64,000 nucleotides of DNA from Owenia fusiformis (Eukaryota; Annelida; Polychaeta; Sabellida; Oweniidae), in contig CAIIXF020000003.1 of the NCBI GenBank assembly GCA_903813345.2, positions 18,986,931-19,050,930 on the forward strand, in the 5' to 3' direction. The notes under the pieces were generated by a model. That model did not search any database. It had not been told where the DNA came from and worked only from the letters and a program-made list of their open reading frames with translations. A program made the position numbers and the translations under genes. Of this stretch, positions 44,950 to 59,100 are shown piece by piece (positions within the stretch are counted from its first letter, which is position 1; the number at the start of each line of letters is the position of its first letter).

Positions 44950-47546
44950 ATGGCTGGCCGTGGTAACAAGATGATGCAACACATCAACTACCGTATGAGG
45001 TGCACCCTACAAGATGGGCGCATCTTCATTGGAACATTCAAAGCCTTTGATAAGCATATGAACCTTATCCTGGGTGACTGTGATGAGTTCCGCAAGATCA
45101 AACCCAAAGGCAGCAAGGCTGGAGATCGTGAAGAGAAGAGAGTGTTGGGATTGGTCCTCCTGAGAGGGGAAGCACTCGTGTCTATGACTGTAGAGGGACC
45201 ACCACCTGCAGATGTAAGTTAACAGGAAGCTACTACATTACTTTTAGGAAGGTTATAATAAATAGTTCAAACGCTCATCAGTAGACCTCAACAAGCCCTT
45301 TTCAAGTTTTATGTCCCAAGAATTCAGAGCAATGTGTGTCCTCCATCACATTTAGGTCTTCGTCATGTAAATATATACTTTAGGAGCACTAGACAAGACA
45401 TATTGTCATTTTAATGATTGTAACTTTTCAGTTGCATAAACTTATGTATGTATGTCACTTTTACATCCTCGACATTACTGTTTTCTATTTACAATTCCAG
45501 GAGGCTACTTCACGTGTCCCTCTCCCAGGGGGTGCAGGTGGCCCAGGGTTGGGCAGAGCTGCTGGTCGAGGTGTACCTGCTGGCGGCAGTGGGGGCGGTG
45601 CAGCAGCTGGCCTATCAGGTCCAGTCAGAGGCGTAGGAGGACCTGCACAGAGCTCTATGATGCCAGGAGGTAAATGCTAATATGATTATATAAACAGTTT
45701 GAAAGCTCAACATTAAAATCTTGTGGTTTGAATATTTTTCATATGCTCACTATCGCAAAATACAGCTGAACAAATTGGTCTTGTTTAAATGTCGTCGACT
45801 GAAGAAAACAGATGAAACTGAGAGTACTAGATAAGAAGACCTTGAATCAGGATGGTGGCATCCAAATTGTTAAATAGTGGAATATCCAGGCCTCGAAATT
45901 AGCGTTGCGAAGGTAGCGATACGCTACCTGTTTTCCCAGAACACTACTTGTCATTTCCTCCAATTAGCTAACTTCGCTAGTTCCAGACAGCCAGACCCGA
46001 AGATTCGGTAAGAAAAAAGATCGAACTTCTGAGAAATGAAGTGAGTGATAATAGAGTACTCACACTAAAACGTGATAAAAATGACACATGTTGTAATTCG
46101 ATGCATCCTCCCGATAAATATCTATCAGTGGGTCCTTTTCACACAATTCTAAACTAATAATATTATCTCAAAATAGGCTGAAATGAATGAAAGAAATGTT
46201 CAAATTTAGAGTCGTTTCTGCATTCAACCAAGTAGTCTTTCGCGCAGCTTTTTTGCGCATGTCAACATGACGGTCAAGGTCATGAACTTTAGTTTGACAT
46301 TTCGTCTTTCTTTCTAACATTTCTTGTTATTCTTACGTCTTTTACATGGAAAATGAAGATCAATCATTAAACAAATATCTTTGAGTATAATATTAGATCG
46401 ATATCGAACGATCTCTAGCAGAAATAATAAAGATAATCGGGGAGAACCTATCATTCAATTCGTGGGGGTCCACTAGGGAATTTTGCAATATTGTTTACTG
46501 ACTTTATTTGTTTATTGATTCTTGGTTCATTTAGCGATCTTTACCGTAAACTCTCCAATAACAATCCATTCCATTATTATACTCCGTTCTGATGTTGCAA
46601 ATTAGTCATATATGGCAAGAAAACTTTGCCATACATCAAATTCCCAGGGATTTTTTACTTCTTCCATATATCTAATAGAGTGCAGTGTTCTCCCCAGGAT
46701 TTTATCTCAAGTTAGTGCAAAATTCTTATTTCACAATTTAATTTGGAAAAATATGCCTATTTTTCATTTTTTCTCATTTTCAAGTGGATGCAAATTGATT
46801 CTCAGGTGGGTGAATGCCTATTATCAAAATCTCAAGTGGGTGCAGCGCAATTGCTGCTTGGGAGATCACTACAGTGTAATATCTTATTATTGCGCTGGTA
46901 AGTCATAAGAATAAAGATGGAAATCTTCACTATCTGGTTCTCTCAAATAGCTACCTGGAAAATACACTAATTAGTGAAACAACTACCTGATAAAAAAAGT
47001 TAAGCGCGAGGCCTGATATCCTTAGTGAAACCTATTCAATCAAATGATTTATTCCATTATGTTTGATCAATTTTTATAATCATTGATTTTCCTCTCGTTT
47101 CAGGTGGTATGATGAGAGGCGGTCCCCCACCAATGAGAGGAGGTCCACCAATGGGACGAGGGGGTCCACCACAGATGAGAGGTGAGTTGATAATATACTT
47201 TTCAAATTTTCAACTTACATTGTATCATTTGAGAGAGAAAAAAACAGAAAAACAACTTTTATATTTTTGTAAGATTTGGCAGTACACAAGGGGACATATA
47301 ATATACTTCACTTATTACATATTCAAGCAGTCCTGCAAGAGACACATTCACTAAACCCTTCGAAGTTGAATTCAGTTAAAAATATCAAACAATAATTTTT
47401 TATTGTTATTTTAGTTGTGAAATTTTGTGTTCATGTTTGTAAAAATATTTCCTTATATTTTGTCAAAGGAAATGTTTGGTATTTAAAACCGCATGGATTA
47501 TATGTTTGATGATTATTTACCTTCAGGTCCCCCACAAGGTTACTAG
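44950..47546 (+). CDS. SNRPB: Small nuclear ribonucleoprotein-associated protein B/B' (SmB)
   Basis: A core Sm protein of the spliceosomal U snRNPs, part of the heptameric ring on the Sm site of U1, U2, U4 and U5. Coding exons are 44950-45213, 45501-45669, 47104-47181 and 47527-47546 (TAG); phases agree and the product is 176 aa. The acceptor AG directly precedes the ATG, so the upstream exon is wholly untranslated. The Sm1 motif lies around residues 17-48 ([20 protein letters not shown]) and Sm2 around 63-85 ([20 protein letters not shown]). The C-terminal half carries [20 protein letters not shown] and [11 protein letters not shown], the Gly-Arg/Pro tail that in the family is arginine-methylated and binds the SMN machinery. 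The tail is short compared with about 231-240 aa in vertebrate SmB/B'. Identification is secure; whether a small extra tail exon is missed is less sure. Confidence 0.96.
45887..47015. mobile_element. TIR element with 5-bp target duplication in SNRPB intron 3
   Basis: The ends are CAGGCCTCGAAATTAGCG and inverse GCGCGAGGCCTG, with ATATC immediately outside both (45882-45886, 47016-47020). Subterminal GCTACCTG and CAGGTAG strings are also mirrored. 1129 bp. An inner pair, CAGTGTTCTCCCC (46682) and GGGAGATCACTACAGTG (to 46876), may be a second, hAT-like insertion. The 98-residue ORF at 46612 lies inside and is not a host exon. Confidence 0.65.
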
Positions 47547-50304
47547 GCAACAGGAACATCACATCATCCACGCATCATCAATCATTGCAGCATCATCAAC
47601 ACTTAACAGTCCAATCAGCATCAACTACTGATAAAAACTCCACAATTTCTCGAAGACATACTCGTGACACAAGAAATTTTGATTACTTTGGATTATGCAG
47701 CTCATCTACTTGTTATTATGTTATCAGCTTTTGTCTCTAGTGCACCTTCCAACTTTGGTGCATCGAATACATGCAGCATCTAGTTGAGGCATCAAACATG
47801 TGATTGTTGAATGGAATTTGATATGTTGATATTTGCTGGACTGCATAAATCATTGGAAGATTTTAATGTAGGAATAGAGTTTTATCGGGAACCTCAAGAA
47901 AATCATGGAAATATTAAAGCCACTCGATTGTGTTCTGATATTACAAGTATGTTGTGACATGATAATGGATTGTCTCTCAAAGTAATGTTGTGTTGTTCAG
48001 TGAGTAAACTCGTCTTCAAGATCTCTGCCATTCGAGGAAAACAAATTGAAGAATGTACACATTCTGGATTTTATACATTCTATGTACTTTTGAGTGGATT
48101 CATTCCCAGTTTTATGGTAGTAATGGTATTCAAAGAAAGTCATTGTAGATAATAACATGTTTATTTGTATCAGAAATACACATTTTTATAGAAAAACCAA
48201 ATAATTTTCTGTAAATTTCTGCACAGGTTTTTAGCACTCGCATGGCATGAACTATTGTAATCCCCTATTTTTCATCCATCTCTCCGTCAACAGATGGGTA
48301 GTTCATCTTTTACAATTCAACTGCTTTCACTTGAAATGTGTCCGCATAAAAGTCATCAGTTGCCCCCAAGGAGGATTGACTCCCAGGGTTCAAACTCGAC
48401 CTTGATTGATGACAACATGGAAAATGTCATTATTTCAGATATTATAACTGACTACAAATCATCAGCGATCCAAAATTTGAACTGATACCTTCATCACTTC
48501 TAGGGTGTTCTTAATTTTTTGTTTCGAAATAAGACCAAAACTCAAATTTTGAAGTGAAAAAATGGCAGACGTTTTGATCTTCAAAGGATCTGTACCCATT
48601 AGTGTACCTATAAGGACTTAGAAATTTTTTGAAAAGGGTAAAATGGAATTCCAGGATTATTATATAAGATGAATCTTTAAGAAGTATATTTTCAACAAAT
48701 CACAAAAATAATATTAGAATATGGTAAAAAGTTGTTTTTTACAGTGATTCTAAACACATGTCTTTCTGACTCTTAAAATGAGTAATTTTCACATATTTTC
48801 ACAAAACCTTGAATAAAATCTTGATTTTTATTGTAGATACACTTAAACTGACTTGTCAGTATAAAACTGCATTCTGTCTGAGCATAATAACCTTCACTTA
48901 GCAGATTAACCTTGCATAGATACTTTGTAATCCCATTGTTTTGAAAGGCACCCTATTGTGTTCTTGTTTTTAAGAATGAATGACCTGTAATCATTATCCA
49001 TCCATATCAGCCATTTAAAGGGACATTGCTTGTAAGATAGTTCTCATCCTAATGAACACTAAAATATTTTTGACAAACAATCAAAGGGTCAATGTACTTC
49101 TGATTCATCAGTCATGCCTGCCCCTGAATGTGATATATTGCTGAGGAACTGAATCAATATCCATTTACCCATTTAAAGAGACACTGCTTGTAAGGTAGTT
49201 CTCAACCAAATAGGCTAATGGGTCAATCTATTTTGGATTCTCCATTCAATTGCCTACCCCTGAAGATGATATATTGCTGAGGGAGTAAATCAATATCCAT
49301 ATAGCTGTTTAAAGGGACACTGCTTGTAAGGTAGTTCACACCAAAAGAAACAAAAGGGTCAATCTATTTTTGATGCCTGTCCCAAAAGATGATAGATATA
49401 TTGCTGAAAGATGGAATCAATATCCATTTAGCCATTAAAGGGACACTGCTTGTAGGTATGTTCTCATCCTAAGTCAAACTAAAATATTTTACTTCATAAT
49501 AATTATATGTTATACAATGGAACGATTAAAAATACTTCCACTGGTTTGATAGTAAAACAATGGGTTTCAAACTGATGAAAAAACTATCCTACATGCACCT
49601 TTTCAATTTTAAAAAGCAATCATTTGACTTTATACCTTTAGCTTATTGTTTTTGTATTTGACTATACACATGTATGTTGTAAAATATATGTATACATGTA
49701 ATTTACTGTGAAAAATTAATACGAGCAAATTGAGCCACCAACCGCATTGTTACATGTTGCTCTTTCTAATTGGTTAACGTTATAGTATCACATGATAGCA
49801 ACGTGATATAAATATATCATATATTGAAAAGTCACAACTAGATTTTTAGTATTTGAGTTGAATACCTAGGTTTTGTGTTTTCAATATGTTGCCCTTTGTG
49901 TCCTACCTTTGATAATGATGTTTAATATGTCCTCTAAATTGAATATCCTAGGTTAAACCTACTGCATACCAACTGAGGTGATAATGGTACTTTTGCTGAG
50001 ATTCAAGATTAAGATTCATAGATATATTGCATTTTAGGGGTTATTTTATGATTTGTGTTTTCAATATGTTGCCCTTTGTGTCCTATCTTAATGATATTTT
50101 GATATATCGATTGATTGAATGGTCAATATACTTAAAATAGTCATGAGTGAAGACTAACGTACCCATAACATGATATTTAGAATGATTTGCATAGTCAAAC
50201 TTAAATGCACTGAATGACCTTAGTTTTAATCCCTATTACCTAATTTTGTTTTGGATGTGTTCATAATTGATAAAAGTAACTATTTCCATGTTATATTCAA
50301 TAAA
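47547..50304 (+). other. SNRPB: SNRPB 3' untranslated and downstream region
   Basis: There is no further coding signal on the + strand. AATAAA candidates lie at 48812-48817 and 50299-50304, so the 3' UTR could be about 1.3 or 2.8 kb. A tandem repeat occupies 49000-49475, with about four diverged copies marked by AAAGGGACACTGCTTGTAAG at spacings of 125-157 bp. A second direct duplication with a period near 180 bp spans 49865-50105, marked by TTTTCAATATGTTGCCCTTT. Confidence 0.4.
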
Positions 50305-51364
50305 ACCTTTGGGGGCATCTTTAGGTACATGGGGTAACGGATCCTTTGTAATAGCGACATGACCACATGATAATACGGTCTAGGTCATAACACCATATAT
50401 GGCACAATATCGAAGTTGCATTCTGGGAGCCAATCCTCCATAAGTGGAGCCCCAATTCTCACCCAGTTTTATAACTGGCCATTTTATTGGTATCACCATT
50501 CCATAATAGTATATCATGAAATGGATAAAGGACGAGTGATTGCAATAGCAAAGCATGTGAATTAACCAGACACAGTGAAAGAATCTGAGAGCAAACTGGC
50601 TGCCATGCAATTTATCCAGCATGCTAAACCTAATCAGATGTTGGCACTAGTTTTCATGGCTCTTGCATCTGTAAAACAAGTTGAACTGATGAGTGGTTTT
50701 TCAGGAATTTTGATACAAGATTTATGAGTGGCCTGTTCGCGCACAATATGATGACAATACTACTTTTACAAAGTGCAATAAAAATATCACAAAGATCTCA
50801 TGGTAGTATCAGAAAATACCACTGGGTGTTAAGAAATATAAACAGGGATTGTCTTTATAAAATTGGCATGGGTCAAAAAAACATATCTCACCATAACTCC
50901 CAATTGACAACATTAACAATTTTATTTTTAAGATACTATTTTGGTAAAATATATTTGTCAGTATGTAGTAATTCATTTTATTTACCTATTTAAAATCCAC
51001 AAATTCCATTGCAATACACGATAGTCAATTTAACAATAAATATACTGTCAATGAGAAAAGATACAGATTCATCGGACATTAATACTATTCATAGCAATAC
51101 ATGTAATATAAATTGGAAATGAAGCTCCACAAATATTGGTCTGGTATACATTCAAACAATTTTCAGTTTCTGTATATAAGAATGAAGATCGAATAAAATA
51201 ATGAAATACTGTTACATTTTTTATACATGTATTGTTCACAATTATTACACTTTATTTCGAGATTGCATCTCCTTATTGTTCAAACCATGTTTTTGTAATT
51301 AATATCAATTAAGCTACCTCTATATTTTCATATTTTAAGCTCTAAAATATGAAGAAGTTTAATA

Positions 51365-51532
51365 CACAGGGCTGTAGCCAACTTTTGCCAAGGGGGGTTC
51401 ACTTTTCAAAAAATTCCAGGAGCAAAAATCACTTGAAAAGTGCTCAGAATGTTGAAAACTGCATGATTTTGAATGAATTTTTGGTTGGCTTGAACCCCCA
51501 ACTCTCTCTGACTGCGAACCTGATACATGAAC
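51365..51532. mobile_element. GTAGCCAGG-family element, diverged
   Basis: It contains GGGCTGTAGCCAACTTTTGC, AAAAATCACTTGAAAAGTGC and ACTGCATGATTTTGAA, and ends CTGACTGCGAACCTG. It lies in the opposite orientation to 36589-36784, judging from the order of the conserved blocks. Confidence 0.5.
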
Positions 51533-52514
51533 CATTTACTTGTAATATAATACAAACACTTCTCTCCCATATAATCTATTTTACTAACTCTCCAAAATTC
51601 AATGGACTCAACACCATATTACAAACAGGGACAAAAATAACATTGGCAAGAGAGCATTTTCTTTAATTCTTAAATGAGCATACAACACTCAAAATGTTCA
51701 ATATGCAAAAATAATTTATCACATCTCAAATTATAATGACAAACTGTGATTAGTCAGATCAAGTCACATGGCCATTTGATAATTCAATCTAACATATTAG
51801 CAGGTAAAGCGATAAAAATCTAACTAAAATCATAGAAATTTAATTAAATTCATATTTTCCATTTCACTACCCAAGGGATTTAATAGATATGGGAAGGGGT
51901 CTAATTCTATGTTAAATAACTTTCGCAGATTTTGACACTGCCCCGCATGTAGCAAAGGAAGAATAAGGTGGTAAAACGCTTTGAAGATACAGAGGCATTA
52001 CAAACAGTTGTCAAAATGCCCATAACTATGGAATTAAGTGAGACTGCCTTTCAAATGATGAGAAAGAACAATCCCTCAATTTTATCAAATCAACTATAAA
52101 CACTTTGACATGTATACATTCACAATACAATATATTGCAGTCCTAGAATCTTGTGAACTGTGTTACTTATGTCCCTAGACTCAATCTCATTCTCCATCGC
52201 AGTGTCAAAGTGAAGGAACTTCTGATTCTCAATGTCCTGCAATGGAGAGTGAGATTTGTGTGTCCAGACATTGCTAGGATGTTTCCTCTCCCATTTGTAA
52301 TTGTCTTTCATCAACCTCTTGTGCCCCCAATCAGATTTCCATTACATGGGTCATAGAGATGCAAGAAGTATTTTCATTTTTTTTTTGTAATATCAGATAA
52401 CATTGAGCACCATTTATATTTATAATACCACTAACCCATACACTTCTTCCGAGGATCCTTAAGTAGACATCCTCCTAAGCAGGTGTCCAGAATCCGTACC
52501 TCCTTCTTCCCCCT

Positions 52515-52714
52515 GCTATAACCAATTTGGACGCGCCCGATTTAACTGAATCACGTGATCTAATTATGCGCAATGACTTATACATGATTTCTGTCACAGT
52601 GTTGCGACAGCCAATCAGATTGCGAGTTCTTAATCGGGGAAATGCTAACTGCCTATTGCAGGGTGTAAAAAGAAAGAATACATTCTGGATTTTGAAGCCC
52701 TGTGATCGGAGGAT
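52515..52714 (+). promoter_or_regulatory. Promoter-like segment with CCAAT, E-box and a consensus donor
   Basis: CCAAT at 52522 and 52611, CACGTG at 52552 and GGAT|GTAAGT ending at 52714 look like a promoter plus first exon. No downstream + strand exon was found, and EEPD1 on the - strand starts at 53120. It may be an unannotated first exon, a lncRNA start or coincidence. Confidence 0.22.
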
Positions 52715-53119
52715 GTAAGTAGAGTGATCCACAAATAATACAATTTACCATGTGATCCTCATGACTGCATCAATTCAATTCAAATTCACCTACATATGAG
52801 CCATTCAAGTGACCCTTCTCATCTTTCAAATGTCATTCACAAACTTTCACTGTTTCATACAAAAGGCTTTAAGGTTTCATCATTTGACCAAGAGCACATT
52901 TTGGCCATTTTGATCTTGTGCATGCACAGACATATCATGATGGCTAAATTAAATAATACAAAAAACCTAGGAAAATGGTGAAGTAACTTGATGGGAGTTG
53001 TCAAATTCTCCCTTCCACTTCCTAGTTCCAACGCAGTAAGATTTTCATTTTCCAGATATTTCTAGCAATTTAACCATCGTGATTGTGTTGTACATTGCAA
53101 CCCCTACTGCTGATTTCAT

Positions 53120-56100
53120 TTATAATTGGCTCTCTCGTGGAGTGGTAAGTGTTATGCCCTCTAATCCTTCTATAGCATCATCTATGCCTGAGTCAAGGTC
53201 AACGTTTGTATAAAGCTCAGTCCACACAGGGACATGATCACTGACGAGTCCTCCCCAAGTCCAGTTATCAGGAATTAAGGGATGTGAGAGACCATGACGT
53301 ATAGTACCACTGTGACCTGGAATGGATTAAAATGTACATGATTCAATTGAGGTATTTTCGCTCATGAATGGTCAATCGTGGCTGGAAAGTGGTCACACCT
53401 AGAAAAATAGCTTTGAAATCACATTGCCTGATGCTTCCTGTGGAGCATTTTACTCATTAGGAAATTTGGATCATTAATTATGACTCTAGACAAGAAAATT
53501 GGGTCGTCACCATAAGATGCTACAAAGCACACTCACACTTAAATTCACTTATTTAGTTTTCTAGCATAAATAATGTGTCAAAGACAGTGGTAAAGCTTGA
53601 AACAATGAGAGCAAAACATGTTTTTCATTTAGCTCATCAAGCTCATCAACCTGCCTGCTCGGCAAACTTATTACAAAATAGCACCCAAGAGTGTAATAGA
53701 AAGAAACAAAGTGAATACAATGAAGACAGCCAAAATATATATACATAACACTTACCTGTATGCATTGATCTCATTTGATAGCTTGACCAAATATTGTCAT
53801 AATTTCTGGAGCCATCAGGATTGGACCTTGATATATTGGTGTAATCGGAGGCCTGAATTGCACTTGAATATCCTTCATTTCTCAACACATTGAAGTCTGA
53901 AAGTAATATAAAGTGACCATTTTAGAATGTATTTTCATTTAAATATTTAAAAAATTTAAAAGTACAAATGACCTGTTCCACTAGGCATATATGAAGAACT
54001 ACCAGATTGGGCCATTCAGTTTAATATTATGTTTAATGTCACCTCTCTTCTATAATTTAAGCAAACAAAAACTTGAGCGCCATGTAATCAATTCAAATTA
54101 CATCAAAAATTTTATGTTTTTCACCTCCAATCCTCGTAAGATTTGGCTTTTGTCAGTACATGGCTTTGATGGAAAGTGGTGGTATATTAAAACAATGTAT
54201 GAACCCCCATTTCCATTTACATTGGTAAAATAGTATGGGGGATTTGGGAAAGGAAGAGACTTAAGGGAAATTTAATTACATACAAGGCAATAACATGCAA
54301 AATGTTACCACCTGCCATTTGCTACAGATGCCGACTGCCGAAATCCAAACACTGACTGGCAAACACCATCCATAAAAAAGTTTTGATATTTGTACCAAAC
54401 CAACAAACAAGCTAACCTGCTGCATCTGCAGGGAGATTGAAGTCACCAAGGATGACCAAATCCTTCTCTCCAGGCAACCGCTCCTGTAAGGCAACTACGA
54501 CATCATCAATACTGCCAATTTCCTCTTTGAGCATCGACAGGTCCTGGTTTTGTAGTCCGGTAGCTTTCAGATGTACACTAACGGCAATAAAGTCCAATGA
54601 GCCAGCCTGAAACATTACAAGACCCACAGTAATAAATATCAGAGAGTTCTTTATAGTAAAATTTTAAAGTAATTTACCATGAAAAAACCTGATCAGATGT
54701 TGACACTTGTCAGGTAATACATTTTTAAGATGGCGCATTTATCTCAAATGAAACTACGAATTAACAAACCTTTATATAAGTCAAATAAGGTGAGCGTGAA
54801 AACCGCCTGTGACCATTTTGTTCCAGCATGGAATCCTGGGTAATATCAATCTCCTGTGAGGTATCGTAGATAAATCCATTGTATTCGACCGCCTGAAATG
54901 AAATCAATAAATGATGACAACTGAGATAGTTTACTGAAGTGCTGAATAAAATTAGCTTGGAGTATGGCACAAAAAAATGGATGTCTAAATTAGCTACATT
55001 TTTACAGAAATGTATAGTTTAAAAAATTGTTCATTTATTTCGGCTTAATTATTTCAACTGAAAGCAGAACAGTTTAAGAGAGGACAAGGAAACATTTATC
55101 GCATGCCAATATATTGTGCATAATAGAGTAAAAGTGACACTCATAATCGTTGTAAATTAAGAACATGGCATAAAGACCCCTTCTATGCCCTTAATAAGGT
55201 TAATCTCCCACTTAAATAATTTACTAGACATACCTGGAACATTCTTCCACAGACCCCAGACGTCTTACTTTCCCATTGACCTTTGTGACCTCGCCACCGA
55301 CGCACATTTGGTAGAACAGGATCATTCAACTCCTTACATATCTGGAAATGGATAAAAATAATCATGAACAAAAATATTTTTAGCCTAGAGTCCAATTAAA
55401 AAGGAATCCCTCGGAAAATTTTGGAAAGGCTTTCCTAACATTACAAAAACTTGAAAAATTCGAACCTACACTCTGTTAAAATCTGGCTTCATATAATCTA
55501 ACATACATTGATAATGTTTCTCAATCTAGAACTATGACGGTGGCAATGTCAGATTTCACAATTGGACCATATACCTTATATGGTACATGTATTAACATGT
55601 CTTATATTCTATTGAAAATCTGACAACAAAGCAACAAAGATGATAGTGTTTTCAGCCAACCACCTCCACATGAATCGCATGCTACAAATATGCTATTAAA
55701 CTAAACAGTGAACACCTCTGTAATTGTAATATCAAATAACAGACCACCTACTGAATTTCTTCGTATGTGAGGGAAATATCTCAAGATTTTGGAACACAAA
55801 CAAAACTCAACTATATACATTTTCCTGCTACTGAGACAAGAATTCATAAGTTTCATGAAGAGAGATGGTTGATACCACTCCTAAAGAGTTAGAGGGGACT
55901 TTCAATCTGCAGTTCAATTACCCTTTCCAAAAGTCCAACTTTGTCCTAACTCTTAAGAAGAGATAATTCATTGGTTGACCATATATCTGATCAGTTTATG
56001 CCAAGTCAGACAAGGCATTAACATGCAAAATGTCACCACCTTCCATTTGTTACAGTGGCCAAAAAAATCTCATCTACAGAAAAGACCATAACAAGTCAAG

Positions 56101-59100
56101 ACACAACTCACATTTTCTTCTTTTAATAGCTTAATATTCATTTCACATTTAAACTCTCATAAGGGGCCATGAACATTACATTTGAGATCATTGGAATCAT
56201 ATTAGCAAAAAGATTGTAAAATGATCTGAAATGGAACCACTTGGGAATTCGGATTCAATGTACAGTTCAAGGAAATACCTTCAATTTAATTATGTCAATA
56301 ATAAAGTTTCTCAGGAGCTATGGTATTTGAGTGATGTGATTTCAGTGTAAGTACTAGTTAATTGGAATGTTCTTTGAAACAGTACACTCCTTGAACATAA
56401 TAAACAAAGTCAGCGTGTCATCGTGATCAGAACTTTCTTGTGGACCAGACAGATTTAAGCACAAGAGGACCTTTAGACTGATCATAAGATGAGCTAATAG
56501 TAAGAGGACAGGCCCGTAGCCAGGGGGGGGGGGTTCGATGGGATCGAGCAACCCCCCTGGCCCAAAAAATCTTTCAAAACCATGCAGTTTTTCACCATTC
56601 TGAGCACTTTTTAACTGATTTTGGCCATTTTTGGACCAAAATTGTCACAAGTGAACCCCCCTGAAATTTTTCTAAAAGTGAACCCCCCCCCCTTGGCAAA
56701 TCCTGGCTACGGGCCTGGAGGACCTTTAGAGTCTGTTCATGCAAGAGAGGACCTTTATCCCTGTAAGTGTTTGCACATAAGACAACCTTTAGACCTCAGC
56801 ATATGACATCAGTTCATGTGAGCAGTTCAAGTTCCAACAATTAGATCACTTTACATAAATAGAACAAGCTTTGGAGGATCTGAGTAACTTTTGCAAATCA
56901 TTTAACAATTTTGTTAGATCATAAAATATATCAAAATGCAATGTCAATAGACCTATACTTTTATCTAATGCAATGACTTTAAGAACCTTGGACAAATGAA
57001 TCATGTTTCTCATCAAAGTCCAAATGGTTTTTCATCACCAAACATGCAGAATCTTTGCAAACTCCTTGCAAAGTTCTTATAATGGTCATTCTTACAAAAC
57101 CAGGTAATATTGAGAATTTGAAAGTTAAGACTACACAATTTAAAATAATAGACAATAGGCAACTCCAGGGGTTTCATTAGTAGCAAGTAATTGATGATTT
57201 TCTCTGGTTGTTTTACAAAAATCATCTGCTATGTCCATGTTAAAATTATTATTGTGCAGGCTGTCAGGAACACTAACGAAACCCCTGTAGTAGGGGAGAC
57301 AAGGATGGGATCAAGAATTGTGCATTGTACAACTTACCCTTTCCAGAATCTCTCTATGAGCAAGTTCTTGAAATGCAATCAGAGATAATCTGAAAAATAT
57401 AAGAAACAAAAATCAATAAATATAAGAAACAAAAATCAATAAGAAAAATATTCCATGTTATTTTTCCAATTTGAAGAGACTATATGCATAATATCTAATA
57501 ATGGAGAAAGAATTTTAATTAACAAATGGCAAATCTATTACGAGAAGTACTTCTCCATGGCATTAAATCAATTTGCACAAAAACGCTAACTAGAAATAAG
57601 GAATTTGTTTTCAACCACATGTAATGGATATAACATGACTTAATCTTATCCGCCTACCATGAAACAAGAAACCTTGACATAATTCTGTAAAATGTCAAAC
57701 TGGGCTTCTTAACTTCAGAATCATTAGCCGCAATGATTGTCTGCATTTTCATTGTTTTCACAATGTAGCTCTGACAATATCATCTTAGGATTCAATAACA
57801 AGACATTAACATGCAAGTGTCACCACCTGTCATTTGTTACAGACACTGAACACCATCCACCAAAAAGCTGAAGACTATAACAATATGTCACCAAAAAACA
57901 AAACATTTATCATTTGAAATCACAGAATTCTATGATTTCAAATAACAAAGGTTGTGTCCAGAAGAAAACTTTTTGTGATTTAATAACCCATCAGAAGAAC
58001 GTGTTTAAAAATATGTCACCACTTTTGATGGTTACTTAAAAAAAGTAAAATGCAAGGAACAAAGTAGAGAAGGCATTCACAGACACATGACACCACCTGG
58101 TTGAAATTAACTGTAACATTTTCAATTTGTTATAGATGCTGACAAATAGTGTAGGTCTCATAAAATGGAGGCTTTAACAATGTCATTCATTACAAGGCAT
58201 CAACATGCAAAATGTCTCCACCTGCCATTTGTTACAGATGCCAAACACCAACAGACAAACACAAACTGCTGAACAGAGTGAACACCGTCCATAAAAATCA
58301 TGAGAATATGTCTTGAAACTGAAATCCAAGAGTTTGTAGAACATACCACAATGAACCAAGGTACATATAGAAATGACATACCCATTCTCCAGTATGGTTA
58401 GACATATGGTTTCAAGCACCCCTGGGTTTGTTATCTTATCAAGACCGCATCTCTCTATGTTCCACGTGGCTAGTCGGATAACTGTTTTATTATTGCGTTT
58501 ATATTTAACTGAACTACTATTTTTGTTCATTCGTTTGGGTATGGTCTCATAGACTGGCCTAAATAGGGTTATAATATCCTGTTCTGAGGCTGTGAGTCTT
58601 TCAGTAGCATCTCTATTGGCAATATCATCATTGCTTGATTTTGATGTATCATTTGTGCGTGGTCTGTTGAGAGTGTTACTGATGCTATGACTAGAATTTG
58701 GTAGAATACCGTTACTATGGTTACCATGTGAAGGAGTGGTATTTTGATGGCTAATACACACTTGAGTTCGAATTGCACTTAACAAGGCGTGGCCAATGCC
58801 CTTTACTTTTACGAGTTCATCAATACTACGAAATTGACCCTTCCTTTCTCTATAGTCTACGATATTCTCTGCAATATTTTGACCTATTCCTTTGACCTTC
58901 ATCAACTGGAAGACATTTGAGGTATTTACATTAATCTTATTAAACATTGCTGATCGAATCCTGGAGGCAGGTCTGCTCTCCTCGACTATGGTAAGATCAG
59001 GGTTGCTGTCTCGAGGGGTACTTCCTCTTGACGTCTTCTTATTCCCGACACAAATCTCAAAACGTATCATCGTCAACTTTGTTGCGCCGACTCCCGAGAC

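Larger units (their letters stand above)
50305..53119. other. Region between SNRPB and EEPD1
   Basis: Convergent intergenic interval, AT-rich. Besides the diverged element at 51365 and the promoter-like patch at 52515 I see nothing recognisable. It must hold the EEPD1 3' UTR at its right end. Confidence 0.5.
54607..57337 (-). other. EEPD1: EEPD1 introns 2 to 4, remaining sequence
   Basis: Apart from the exons, the GTAGCCAGG element and the short dispersed repeat listed separately, the introns show only AT-rich unique-looking sequence. Confidence 0.5.

Noticed and set aside
46612-46908. 98-residue ORF as an extra SNRPB exon
   Set aside because: Lies inside the 45887-47015 mobile element, with no SmB similarity and no phase match.
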